Positions 50,335-60,700 of a stretch of 64,000 nt of DNA are shown in pieces. A program made the position numbers and the translations under genes. The stretch's first letter is position 1, and every line of letters starts with the position of its first letter. Source of the stretch: Brevibacillus brevis (GTDB lineage Bacteria; Bacillota; Bacilli; Brevibacillales; Brevibacillaceae); NCBI RefSeq assembly GCF_001039275.2, contig NZ_CP030117.1:3534001-3598000 (forward strand). Direction: 5' to 3'. Below the pieces are notes generated by a model. The model did no database searches, was not told the DNA's origin, and worked only from the letters and a program-made list of their open reading frames with translations.

Positions 50335-51549
50335 TTACTCCCCTTTCACCGTAACGACTTCACCTTCGGCGTAGTACGTTATGCCGGAGATCAGAATTTG
50401 ATTGCCTGACTGTAGGCCCGATAAAATCTCGACGTTATTTCCAAAAATTTGTCCCACTTCCACGTCGCGTCTCTTGATCACACCATTCTCGACAACCATG
50501 ACGAAGCGCTTTGTTTCTTTAATGCCCACGCTTTGGACGGGTACGAGCATTCCGTTCACTTTGCGTGACATCTCTACAGTCGCGACCATGCCCTCAATCA
50601 ACTTGTTGTCTTTATTGGAAACAGCTAACTCTACAAGATACTTTCCCGTTTCCTGGTTAAGTACAGGCGAGATAAATGTAATGGTCCCTGTACTTTTGCC
50701 CTTTCCCTCTACTGCCACAGGCACCGTGTCCCCTTGTTTGTAGTTTTCCATCACATCCAATGGGACATCGACCTTCAGCTTCACTTCCGAGCTATCAACC
50801 AGGTGAATGATACTTTCACCTGGTTGGGCAAGACTGCCTGCCTTTTGGGTAACATCGATGACCGTACCGCTAAATGGCGCGACGAGTTGCGTTTCTTGAA
50901 GGGTTTTCTTTGCGAGCTCTACTTCACTGGCCGCTTGTTTCAAATCGGCATCGGCACTGGCAATCTCGTTGACTTCCGCACCCTTTAGCAGCTTATCCAA
51001 CGTAATTCGCGCCTCTTGTAGCGAAATCTCGATTTGCTCTTTTTCCGACTGCGCACTATCCAGCTCACTCTGCGAAATAGCGCCGCCCTTAAACAGCTCC
51101 TGGGCAGTCTCCCATTTCCGTTGCGCATCCTTCATGCGCTTTTCCTGGCTATCCACTGCCAAGCGCTGCTTGCTGATGAGATCGGCGCTTGCTCCTTGCA
51201 ACGTTTTTGAACGCAACGCAGATGCACTTTGAACCTGGCTTTGTGCCGCTTCCAGCCCTTTTTGATAATAGTTCGTATTTAATGAACTTAATACCTGGCC
51301 CTGTGTCACCTTTGCCCCTTTTGTTACGTTCATTCGTTCAATCGTACCAGAAGCTCCAAAGGCTAGATGGCTCTCCTGTTTGTATTCAACGAAAGCAATA
51401 AGTGGTATCGGCAAGGAATCCGTCTGTTTTACGGTGTGCACCTGCACGATCTTTTGTTTGGTTTGCTCCGTTTCCTGTTTCGTTTCCACTCCACATCCCG
51501 TGATGAACATCAGTACAACGGTCAAAACGACATAGCGCATACTCTTCAC
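50335..51549 (-). CDS. RND efflux adaptor lipoprotein
   Basis: Membrane-fusion lipoprotein: the signal MKSMRYVVLTVVLMFITGCG ends in a lipobox ITGC (Cys19). A lipoyl half (LAFGASGTIERMNVTKGAKVTQGQVL), a coiled-coil hairpin (QRKWETAQELFKGGAISQSELDSAQSEKEQIEISL), the second lipoyl half (TQLVAPFSGTVIDVTQKAGS) and beta-barrel domains follow. GTG 51549 is preceded by GGAGG at seven bases; the longer frame upstream would overlap the MFS gene without reason. It is coupled to the RND permease. Confidence 0.9.
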   Translation of the reverse strand: MKSMRYVVLTVVLMFITGCGVETKQETEQTKQKIVQVHTVKQTDSLPIPLIAFVEYKQESHLAFGASGTIERMNVTKGAKVTQGQVLSSLNTNYYQKGLEAAQSQVQSASALRSKTLQGASADLISKQRLAVDSQEKRMKDAQRKWETAQELFKGGAISQSELDSAQSEKEQIEISLQEARITLDKLLKGAEVNEIASADADLKQAASEVELAKKTLQETQLVAPFSGTVIDVTQKAGSLAQPGESIIHLVDSSEVKLKVDVPLDVMENYKQGDTVPVAVEGKGKSTGTITFISPVLNQETGKYLVELAVSNKDNKLIEGMVATVEMSRKVNGMLVPVQSVGIKETKRFVMVVENGVIKRRDVEVGQIFGNNVEILSGLQSGNQILISGITYYAEGEVVTVKGE

Positions 51550-51626
51550 GTAGAGTCCTCCAGTAGTTTTGTCATTGTCTTTTTGAATGAAGCTGACATC
51601 ATATTCTCTCTCTATCTTGACCTTGC

Positions 51627-52904
51627 TCAAGCAGACTTGTCTGTTGCTACCACCTGCTCTTCTTTTTTCTTAAAGTATTGACTCACTTGCTTGTTCAGAT
51701 GAGCGATCAAGGCGATCACAAAAATGATGGCACCCGACGCCAACACAAGATACGTCCAATCCACGGCCTCCAGTAAAATACCGTACAACCAGATCCCAAA
51801 CGGTACGGCCACACCGGTAAAAGTGCCGACCACTCCAAACATGCTGGCACGCAAATGCTCAGGCGTGTTCAATTGAACAAAGGTAAAGATCGGAATGTTC
51901 CCCATGGAGTTGAAGATCGCGGAGACCAATAAAATCCCGACAAACACGCCCGTAATGATCCAAGAGGCATTACTCGTTTCCGGAACAAAAATCGGGAATA
52001 CCCACGTCAGCAAGAGAAGCCCTTGCAGTTGAATCAAAAGGAAGATTTTATTCTCAACGTATTTGCTCACCTTTTTCATAGAGACAACAGCCGCTCCGAT
52101 AATGATCCCGATAAACCAGGAGGACTGAATAAAGGAGAATTGCTCCATCGATACTTTTTCAACTCGGTAGGCAATATGCAGCAGCCCCACATACATGAGC
52201 GGAGGGAAAATAAAGTTGAGCACAAGGAAAATCAGGAACAAGTACTTGATGACAACCTGTTCTCGGATATATTGGAAAACTTCCTTGATTGTGTCTGTAT
52301 AGCTTTGCGTTGTCTCCTGTACTGCCTCGGTCTTGCGGAAACGGAGGAACATCTGCAAGATCCCTGCTCCGATAAAAGAAAGACCATCGATCAGCAAAAT
52401 CATTTTCATCCCCAGCAAGCCGTAGGCCACCGCCCCTACCAAAGGACCCGCTACATTGAGAATGGCGCTGATCGCTTGGTAAATTGAGTTCATACTACCT
52501 ACTCTTTCCTCGTTTACCAGCTCAGGAATCGATGCTTGTAAAGCGAGATACGTAAAAGCCTGAATGGTACTGATCACGAAGGCGTATCCGACAAACAGCC
52601 ATAGATTTGTAGGAAACTGAAGGAAAAACAGTAAAAACAGGAGAACTAGCGCACCGCTTAGCAGCTCGGTGACAACCATGATTGTTTTCTTGTTGTGTCT
52701 ATCAATATAGGCGCCTGCAAAAATATTAATCAGCACCCCTGGCAAGTACGAAAAGCCCAAAACAGTTGCAAATGCAGCGGAAGAACCCGTCACATCCGCA
52801 ATGTACAGGGCAAGAGCAAATTTGTAGACACCACTACCTAATTCCGTAATGAAACGAGTAAAAGTAAAGAGAAAAATATTTAATCCATATGATTGTTTGC
52901 CCAT
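51627..52904 (-). CDS. MFS exporter (MFS_3/EntS type) next to the NRPS genes
   Basis: A 425-residue, 12-helix facilitator of the macrolide-efflux/EntS type: LFTFTRFITELGSGVYKFALALYIAD, GAYIDRHNKKTIMVVTELLSGA and QASIPELVNEERVGSMNSIYQAISAILNVAGPLVGA are typical segments. This subfamily commonly exports siderophores and peptides made by NRPSs. ATG 52904 follows AGGAGG; an upstream start 39 bases earlier lacks one. It lies 136 bases downstream of the terminal NRPS gene, so export of the peptide is the most likely role. Confidence 0.88.
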   Translation of the reverse strand: MGKQSYGLNIFLFTFTRFITELGSGVYKFALALYIADVTGSSAAFATVLGFSYLPGVLINIFAGAYIDRHNKKTIMVVTELLSGALVLLFLLFFLQFPTNLWLFVGYAFVISTIQAFTYLALQASIPELVNEERVGSMNSIYQAISAILNVAGPLVGAVAYGLLGMKMILLIDGLSFIGAGILQMFLRFRKTEAVQETTQSYTDTIKEVFQYIREQVVIKYLFLIFLVLNFIFPPLMYVGLLHIAYRVEKVSMEQFSFIQSSWFIGIIIGAAVVSMKKVSKYVENKIFLLIQLQGLLLLTWVFPIFVPETSNASWIITGVFVGILLVSAIFNSMGNIPIFTFVQLNTPEHLRASMFGVVGTFTGVAVPFGIWLYGILLEAVDWTYLVLASGAIIFVIALIAHLNKQVSQYFKKKEEQVVATDKSA

Positions 52905-53040
52905 CTTAACCTCCTTGAATAGTAATCCCTCTAGCTGACGCACTATTTCGGCAAGATGATCCCGCTACACCCCACGGGCAATAAACCCGGAATAGAGCGG
53001 AATCCATCTGCCGATTTCCGATACGATGCCTAGGCCTCTC

Positions 53041-56000
53041 TTAGCGTATGACTAGAGGCATTCCTATCAATTTTTTCGCTTCCTCTTCCAAGATCACTCG
53101 TAGCTTCCTTTCATCCTCGCGATATGGCAGCGCCATAAAAATAGTCATTTTGCCCATGGATGTATAGGAAGCCTCAAAGAGAATACGTTTCTTTCCTTTT
53201 ATAAACAGGTAATCGTACTCACTTGGTTGATGACTCTTGTTCTGCTCACCCAGAAAGTTGCAAATAATAGGTGTCATCTGCATGGATCGGATGAGTGAGT
53301 GATGGGAAAGAGGATAGTTTTGTGTTACGTCAGGATTTTGCACGAGATTGGCGAAATGGATGTTCCTATCCTTTGCGAGATCCAACCGAACCTTCACATA
53401 CGCTTCCAACTCATTCAGACTCCATGCCGGATCAATATGAAGCGGAATATGATCGATACACTCGCCAAGCACATCGAAGAAATGGTTCCCCATAAAGGAT
53501 CTGCCAAAGTTCATGAGGAAGACGGGTGCCTTGTGGACTCCATAACTTCTTTCACAAAATCTGGCTAAAAGAGCAATCGGAATCCGCGCATTTTCTGTCT
53601 CCTGCGGGTTGTCCATATCTAGTTCGCAGGTAACAATCGTGTAGCCGTCCAAAGTGGATGAAGATGCGAGCTGTCTTTCGATGGACAAAAGACTATTCTC
53701 AAATGCGTGAAGGTCAAATTCCTCCGTAATCTGCTGATCTTCGATTCCGACTGGACCCTTCGTAATTTGCCGGACAAAGTCCCAATACGTATTCCGATCA
53801 TTTTCCGAGAGGTCTGAGTCATTCTCCAAAGCTTCGTAATACAGGTTCATGTCGTTTTGCAGGACCTCGCTGCTAATTAAATCAAAAATGAGATGCGACG
53901 CCGGGAATATGAACGAATACTCTTTCTCGCTCTCTTTCAGCAAGATCACTTTGTATGACAAAGAGCTGGTCGAATCATGCTGCTTGTAAAAATATTCGCT
54001 CTGTAAAAGATGGCGCACCGCTTCTTTTCTTTCTTCCGAATCGCCCGATACATCAACAACAGGGAGCTGAATTTCACTAGGGCAAGGATATTCTTTCCAA
54101 TATGGCTCTTCTTCCTCAAAAGCCAACGTGCAACGCAGTAAATGATGCCGCTCTAAGATGGTAAGAAAGGCTTTTTCCAGCGTCTTAGGATCGATCATCC
54201 GCTCAAAGTGAATTACCGTTCCAGAAATGTCCTTTTCCTGTACATGATAGCGCTGTGAAGGTGACAGCGGCCGTCTGATAAAGGTCTGCTGATTGACGAT
54301 TGCCTCCGAATAACGAAGGAGCTTCTGATCGAGGTCGTTGACGAGGCACTCCTGCCATGACAGGGTTTCTTTCTCATCAAGCGTAGCCTTTTGGAAATGA
54401 TTCTTCTCTTTTTCCCATACTTGTTGGGAGATATTCAGATATTGAATAGCGTGGGGCTGAATCGCAGGATCACAAGACCTACGCAATAAAGACAGGATTT
54501 CTTGGTGTTTGCCCTGCGCATTTTCCTCCACGTACAGAACAGCTCGGTGCTTGCTGCCGAACGGTACCTCTACATAGTTGCTTCGTACTTGAAAATGGGC
54601 GTAGATCAAGGCTTCCAGCTCTTTTTTATCTTGCGCTTTTGTGGTGCGAATCCGGTTTACTGTATCTACATATCCTGCTAGCGCTCTGACTGTATCGTAT
54701 TGGAAGATCGTTTGAATCTTCACTTCAATGCCTTCCTTATGCAGACGCGCTACCAGTTGGATCGCTTTGAGAGAATGCCCGCCCAGATCATAAAAATGGT
54801 CATCCACACTGATTTCCTGTAGGTCGAGCACTTCTTTCCAGATTTCCGCCAGCTTCATCTCCTGCTCTGTAACAGGGGGATTCAGTTGCTTACTCGCCTC
54901 CCGGATCATGACAGGCTCAGGTAATGCCCTCCGATCTATTTTTCCATTCGGTGTTACAGGCATTCTCTCAAGGACATGGATATACGTTGGTACCATATAG
55001 GCTGGAAGGGTAGCCAAAAGCTCCTGACGCAAATCTCTGTTCCACTCAGGCTGCTCCCAGACCAGGTAAGCGATCAGGCAGGCATCTCCTCCCTGCTCTT
55101 TTTTGGCCAGCACGACCGCTTCCTTCACTCCTGCCTGGGATTGGATCACGTTTTCAACCTCATCAAGCTCGATACGGAAACCGCGTATCTTGACCTGATT
55201 GTCCATTCGCCCCAAATATTCCAGACTTCCATCCGCAAGCCATTTCACCATATCTCCCGTCTTGTAGAGCCTGGAACCAGAATGAAACGGATCTGCCACA
55301 AATTTCTCGTTCGTCAATTCCTCACGGTTGATGTAGCCATCAGCGACGCTAATGCCCGCGATAGCTAGCTCACCAGGAATTCCCTGGGGCTGCAAATGAC
55401 CATGCGGATCGAGCACGTATACTTTTGTGTTGGCAATGGGCTTTCCGATCGGCACTTGCTGCGGCAGCTCCTCTTGCCCTTCATACGTCCAAGTCGTCGC
55501 ACAAATGGTTGTTTCGGTTGGACCGTATGCGTTGATGTATCGGCAATGCGCGCTCCATTTATGGACGAGCTCCCAGTTTGTTGCGGAACCTGCGGTGATT
55601 AATGTTTGCAGTTTCGGGAAATTTTCCGGCTCCAAATACGTCACAAAAGTAGGCGGGAGCGTCGCGACTGTTACTTCATGCCGCAGCAGATAGTCACTGA
55701 AAGCCTGCGAATCGAGTACGACATCCTTTGAAACTACGACCAGTCTCGCCCCCGTCAATACCCCCATCGTAAACTCCCAGACAGAGGCATCAAAGGAGAT
55801 ACTGGCAAACTGCAACACCTTGTCATTTTTGGTGATACCGAGATCGTTGATGAAAAACTGCTGAAGATTGGCGATTCCGACGTGGTGCAGTCTTACCCCC
55901 TTTGGCTTCCCCGTTGATCCGGATGTATAAATGACGTAGGCCAGATCACTGGAACGATGAAGGGTCTGTACATCAGATGTAACGCCGTTGTATACGCTCC

Positions 56001-57768
56001 TATCATCAAGATTGATCAACATTGCTGCTGGGAGAATACGCTCTGCATACGCTACAGTCGGATCATGGATCAAAACAATGCTGGCCCCGCTATCTTCGAT
56101 CATATAGCTGATCCGTTCGCTCGGATGGTCGGTGCTAATTGGGAGAAAGGCACCGCCCGCTTTCAAAACCGCCAAGATGGCGAGGCTGTAAGCGGTAGAG
56201 CGCTCCACCATCACACCAACAATACTGCCTGGTTTTACCCCTTTCTCACGCAGCACATGGGCCAGCGCATCGGATTTGTCATCTAATTCCTGATAGGTGT
56301 AGGTGCCTTCCTGATCGACCACGGCAATGTGATGCGGTGCCTTTTTGACCTGTTCCTTAAATAGCTGGTCAATGGTTTGCCTTTGATCAACCAGCATCTC
56401 CGTGTCATTCCATTGTTGCAGAATGAGGGCCTGCTCCTCGTCCGTGACCATTTGCATGTTTGCAAGCGGCTGGTCGGGATTGCGGACGACACTTTGAATC
56501 AACTGATTCAAATGCGCTCGGACTTTTTGCAGATAAGCATCGCTGTAGGCAAGCGCATTATAGATAAAGTGAATTTCCAATTCCTTTCCGGGAATAATGC
56601 ACAAGTTGAAGTCGTAGCTGGTTTGCTCATATCCTTGGACATCCGTAATTCCGAATAAACCGCCTTTTCCATCTTCGTCGAATGCCTCCTCCGTCAATGG
56701 ATAGTTTTCAAAGACCATGAGATGCTGAATCAGGTTTTGTTTTAATGCGGTTTCGGACTGAATATCCGCCAGAGACAAGTATTGGTGGCTGCTTGTGGCT
56801 GTGAAGAATTGTTGCACCTGCCCGAGCAACTCCGAAAACGTCTGTTTGCCTTCAGTGCGAATTCGCATTGGGATCGTATTGACAAATAATCCAACCATTT
56901 CTTCTACGCCAATGAGCTCGGAGGGACGTCCCGAAACGACGGAGCCGAAGACAACGTCTTTGGCATAATTGTATCGTTGCAGCAACAATCCCCAGAGGGA
57001 ATGAAAGACGATGCTCAGTGTCACATCATTTGATCTCGCTATCTGCTCCAGACGGGCAGTCGTTTCCCGATCAATGCGAAACACGATCGATTCTCGTTGG
57101 TACCCCTTACCGGTTGAAAGATATTCAACCGGTAAAGGAGATTGCTGATCAAATCCATCCAAGCTATCTCGCCAAAACGAGAGTCCCTCTTGTTTGTTTT
57201 GCTTGCCAAGCCAGGTGACATAGCTACTGAACGAATACGGTGGAGCAAGCTCGGCCTTCTTATTTTGAAGATAAGAGCGATAGATATGGAAAAAGTCTTT
57301 TGCGACAATCCCCAAGCACCAGCCATCCATAATAATATGGTGGAAGCTCCACACCATCTTGAATTTTGATTCACTCAATTTCATAACGGTAATCCGAAAC
57401 AACAGATCTTTTTCCAGATCAAATCTATTGCTCCGATCCCTTACAAGAAATTGCTCTACAAATGCTTCTTGTTCATCCTGAGTCAGGTCAGAGATGTCCT
57501 CAATCTGAATAGCTGCCTCTCTTTGCTTCAACACGATTTGCAGAGGCTTTTTACTTTCTTTATAGTGAAAGACTGTTCGCAGGATATCGAATCTTTCGAC
57601 GAGGTCGCGAAAGCTCTGATCAAGGAGATCAAGCCGCAACGACTCCTCCATCGTAATCACCGTTTGTTCGAAGTGAACCTCTGATTCAGGATGAAGGATA
57701 AAGTGATACAGCATGCCTTCTTGCATAGGTGTCAAGCGGTATATATTTTTAATCTGAACACCATTCAA
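53041..57768 (-). CDS. Terminal NRPS: C-A(Phe)-T-atypical C
   Basis: A 1,575-residue synthetase. The C domain (10-450) has HHIIMDG at 143-149. The A domain (460-960) has YVIYTSGSTGKPKG, and its specificity residues are D660 A661 W664 T703 I724 A726 A747 I755 C756 K943. These equal the GrsA Phe code at all ten positions. The carrier domain has Ser999 in DLGGHSL. A linker of about 110 residues (1050-1165) follows. Then comes a condensation-like domain (1165-1575) whose active motif reads SHLIFDL (1291-1297): the catalytic second His and the Asp stay, the first His and Gly are lost. There is no thioesterase. The first C domain follows an epimerisation domain in the preceding protein, so it should accept a D-residue donor. 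TTG 57768 is the only sensible start, coupled 16 bases after the upstream gene. Confidence 0.93.
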   Translation of the reverse strand: MNGVQIKNIYRLTPMQEGMLYHFILHPESEVHFEQTVITMEESLRLDLLDQSFRDLVERFDILRTVFHYKESKKPLQIVLKQREAAIQIEDISDLTQDEQEAFVEQFLVRDRSNRFDLEKDLLFRITVMKLSESKFKMVWSFHHIIMDGWCLGIVAKDFFHIYRSYLQNKKAELAPPYSFSSYVTWLGKQNKQEGLSFWRDSLDGFDQQSPLPVEYLSTGKGYQRESIVFRIDRETTARLEQIARSNDVTLSIVFHSLWGLLLQRYNYAKDVVFGSVVSGRPSELIGVEEMVGLFVNTIPMRIRTEGKQTFSELLGQVQQFFTATSSHQYLSLADIQSETALKQNLIQHLMVFENYPLTEEAFDEDGKGGLFGITDVQGYEQTSYDFNLCIIPGKELEIHFIYNALAYSDAYLQKVRAHLNQLIQSVVRNPDQPLANMQMVTDEEQALILQQWNDTEMLVDQRQTIDQLFKEQVKKAPHHIAVVDQEGTYTYQELDDKSDALAHVLREKGVKPGSIVGVMVERSTAYSLAILAVLKAGGAFLPISTDHPSERISYMIEDSGASIVLIHDPTVAYAERILPAAMLINLDDRSVYNGVTSDVQTLHRSSDLAYVIYTSGSTGKPKGVRLHHVGIANLQQFFINDLGITKNDKVLQFASISFDASVWEFTMGVLTGARLVVVSKDVVLDSQAFSDYLLRHEVTVATLPPTFVTYLEPENFPKLQTLITAGSATNWELVHKWSAHCRYINAYGPTETTICATTWTYEGQEELPQQVPIGKPIANTKVYVLDPHGHLQPQGIPGELAIAGISVADGYINREELTNEKFVADPFHSGSRLYKTGDMVKWLADGSLEYLGRMDNQVKIRGFRIELDEVENVIQSQAGVKEAVVLAKKEQGGDACLIAYLVWEQPEWNRDLRQELLATLPAYMVPTYIHVLERMPVTPNGKIDRRALPEPVMIREASKQLNPPVTEQEMKLAEIWKEVLDLQEISVDDHFYDLGGHSLKAIQLVARLHKEGIEVKIQTIFQYDTVRALAGYVDTVNRIRTTKAQDKKELEALIYAHFQVRSNYVEVPFGSKHRAVLYVEENAQGKHQEILSLLRRSCDPAIQPHAIQYLNISQQVWEKEKNHFQKATLDEKETLSWQECLVNDLDQKLLRYSEAIVNQQTFIRRPLSPSQRYHVQEKDISGTVIHFERMIDPKTLEKAFLTILERHHLLRCTLAFEEEEPYWKEYPCPSEIQLPVVDVSGDSEERKEAVRHLLQSEYFYKQHDSTSSLSYKVILLKESEKEYSFIFPASHLIFDLISSEVLQNDMNLYYEALENDSDLSENDRNTYWDFVRQITKGPVGIEDQQITEEFDLHAFENSLLSIERQLASSSTLDGYTIVTCELDMDNPQETENARIPIALLARFCERSYGVHKAPVFLMNFGRSFMGNHFFDVLGECIDHIPLHIDPAWSLNELEAYVKVRLDLAKDRNIHFANLVQNPDVTQNYPLSHHSLIRSMQMTPIICNFLGEQNKSHQPSEYDYLFIKGKKRILFEASYTSMGKMTIFMALPYREDERKLRVILEEEAKKLIGMPLVIR

Positions 57769-57784
57769 ACCTCATCACCATCTA

Positions 57785-60700
57785 TCATTGAATTTTTTCA
57801 CCCAGCAGTTGGGAAAGATGATCTAATTCCTCAATGGACAGCTCATCGTATGTGAAATCTGTTGGGCTTTGCTCGACTGACTCTTTCGATAAGCAGTGCG
57901 TAATGATTTCTACGATCTTATCTCGGTAGGCATCCACGAGGCGCTGAATGGTTCCTTCTTCAAACTCTTCACGATGATACGTAAAAGTAAGTGTCAGCTT
58001 GCGATTCACGACCATTCCATTCACATCAAGCGCAAAGGATCGAATGGCGGTCGGACTGATTTCTCGGCCCGGAGAAAGGGAGGAAGTCGTCATGCTTCCT
58101 GACTCCAAGTCTGTATCGAACTGGCCCAAGTAGTTAAAACTGATCTCGGGCTTTACCTGGAACGTTAACGGAACATCGGTTTGTTTCGCAGACAGGTACT
58201 GTAAAATGCTGTACCCAATGCCTTTGTTCGGCACACGTCGCAGGCTGTCTTTCACCATTTTGATTTGGTAGCCTAGGGATTCCGATCGGCTCATATCCAG
58301 TACGAATGGATACTGGGCTGTAAACCATCCGACAGTGCGTGAAATATCGATGCCCTTCACGATCTCTTCTCTGCCATGTCCCTCCAGATTCACGAGCACA
58401 TGATCTATCCCCGCCCACTCTTTTACCGTCAAGCCCAACGCCGTAAGCAACAAATCATTCACTTCCGTGTTATACGCCTGATGGCTCTGCTTCAGCAGCT
58501 TTTCTGTGTAGGCTTCATCAAGCTCGAGGGTGACATCTGTTGTATCTTGCATAAGCGGTGCCCCAATCGTTTCTGCCTTTGCCAGAGGAGAGAATGGCAT
58601 TTCCTCGACCTGTTTCCAATATCCGATTTCCTGCTGAATCTCGCTTCCCTGCGCATATTTTTGCAATTCTTCTGACCAAGTTTGATAGGAATCGGTTTTC
58701 ATAGGCAAAGCAGGCTCTTCTTTCTTCAGTAAGGAGTCATACAGCGTATGGAAATCTTCCAGAAGAATCCGCCATGAGACACCATCGACAACGAGATGAT
58801 GAATCACGATTAACAAGTGATCTCCTGCATCTGTTCGGAAAAGGCCGAGATTTACCAACGCAGTATCCGTCAAATCGATCCCTTCGTGTATGAGCTGCGC
58901 CGCTTGCTCCATCTCCGCTACGCTTTGAGCCGGGAACTCCCTGATCGTAATGGGAACCATGCACTCGTCCAGTTCCCGATGTTCCTGAACAATGCCTGAC
59001 TCATTCATTTGGAATTTCATTCGCAAAGCATCATGATGCTCAATCAGCTTCATAAATGCTTGTTGAACCAGCTCTGGATCAAAGCCAGCTTCGCTGAATA
59101 ACATGACAGATTGATTGTAATGATGCGGGTTCTGATGGTTTTGTTCAAAGAAGTTCATCTGGATCGGTGTCAACGCTACTGCCCCTATTACAGGTCCTTG
59201 CTCAATCTGTCTGGTCAGCGTCTGGAGATATTTTGCTGCACTGCGAATACGCGGGTTTTGGAACAAGTCTTTCAATCGGAGCTCATACCCATGACTCCTC
59301 AATCTCGCTATCATCTGAAGAGCTTTAATGGAGTCTCCCCCAAGCTCAAAGAAGTTGTGGGTCACACTTACTTGCGCAAGCCCCAGTACATCCTTCCAGA
59401 TGGTGACCATGATTTGTTCCTGTTCATCGGACGGCTCGACGACGTGTTCCTCCACCAAGAGAGAGCGATCAGGAAGGGGGAGTTTTTTCCGATCCACTTT
59501 TCCAACAGCAGTAATCGGCATAGCGTCTAGTCGAACGAAGAAAGACGGGATCATGTAATCGGGCAAATCTTTAGCGAGCAAGTCTCTCCAATCGTCAGCG
59601 GCAAGCTCATGCTCTGTCACAATATACGCGCATAAGTACTTGCTTCCATTTTCTTCTTCTCTGGCGATAACGATTGCTTCTTTTACCTGTTCCAGCGAAA
59701 GCAGCTTGCTTTCGATTTCCCCTGGCTCGATTCGATATCCCCTGATTTTGATCTGGAAATCCCTTCTGCCCAGAAAATGGATGTTTCCATCAGGTAAATA
59801 GACAGCCAAATCCCCTGTCTTATACATTTTCTCATAGCCCGGTTCCGCGTATGGATTATCAACAAAGCTCTGTCTCGTTAGCTCCTCGTTATGCAAGTAA
59901 CCTAGTCCAAGCGGCATGCCTGAGATGTAGATTTCTCCAGGGACACCTATCGGCACGCGCTTTCCATACGCATCGAGCAGAAGGATTTTCGTGTTGAATA
60001 TCGGTTTTCCAATCGGGATGCGATCTTCTTCTCCCGTAATTTGATAGGCAATGCATCCGATACTTGCTTCTGTCGGGCCATACAAATTCGTTGGTGATAC
60101 ATACTGGAATATTTTCAGGAATTTGGAAACCGCAGACGGAACGATTTCCTCGCCGCCGATAATGATCTTCTTGAGCGATTGTAATTTGCCCTGTAGTTCG
60201 AGATTTTCTGCTAACTGATTTACGATCACATTAAAGACGGATGGGACGAAATCCGTTAAGGTAATTTGTTCGTCTTCTATGATTCCAGCCATGTAATCAG
60301 CCGAGACAGTCATCCCCGTAGTAGGCAAGACCGTTTTTCCGCCATTGGTCAGTGGCCAGAAGAATTGCCAAATGGCACTGTCATAGACGTGGTTGGTGGT
60401 TTGAAGGACAGATTGGGCTGCATCTTGGCCAAAATAATCATCCATCCAGTTAAAGCGGTTGACGATCCCTCTATGCGGTACAACGACTCCTTTTGGTTTG
60501 CCTGTTGAGCCAGAAGTAAAAATGACGTAGATGGGGTCTTCCGGCGATACGGACAAATTAGGATTTTCCGCTTCCGTTGTCAGGTGCCCCAGATCAATCG
60601 CAACCAATTTCGCTCCCAAATCCGTTTCCGTAAAGGAATGATCAGATTCTACGAATACGAACTCGCTACCCAGCTCGGCAATAACAGACTGGAGTCTATC

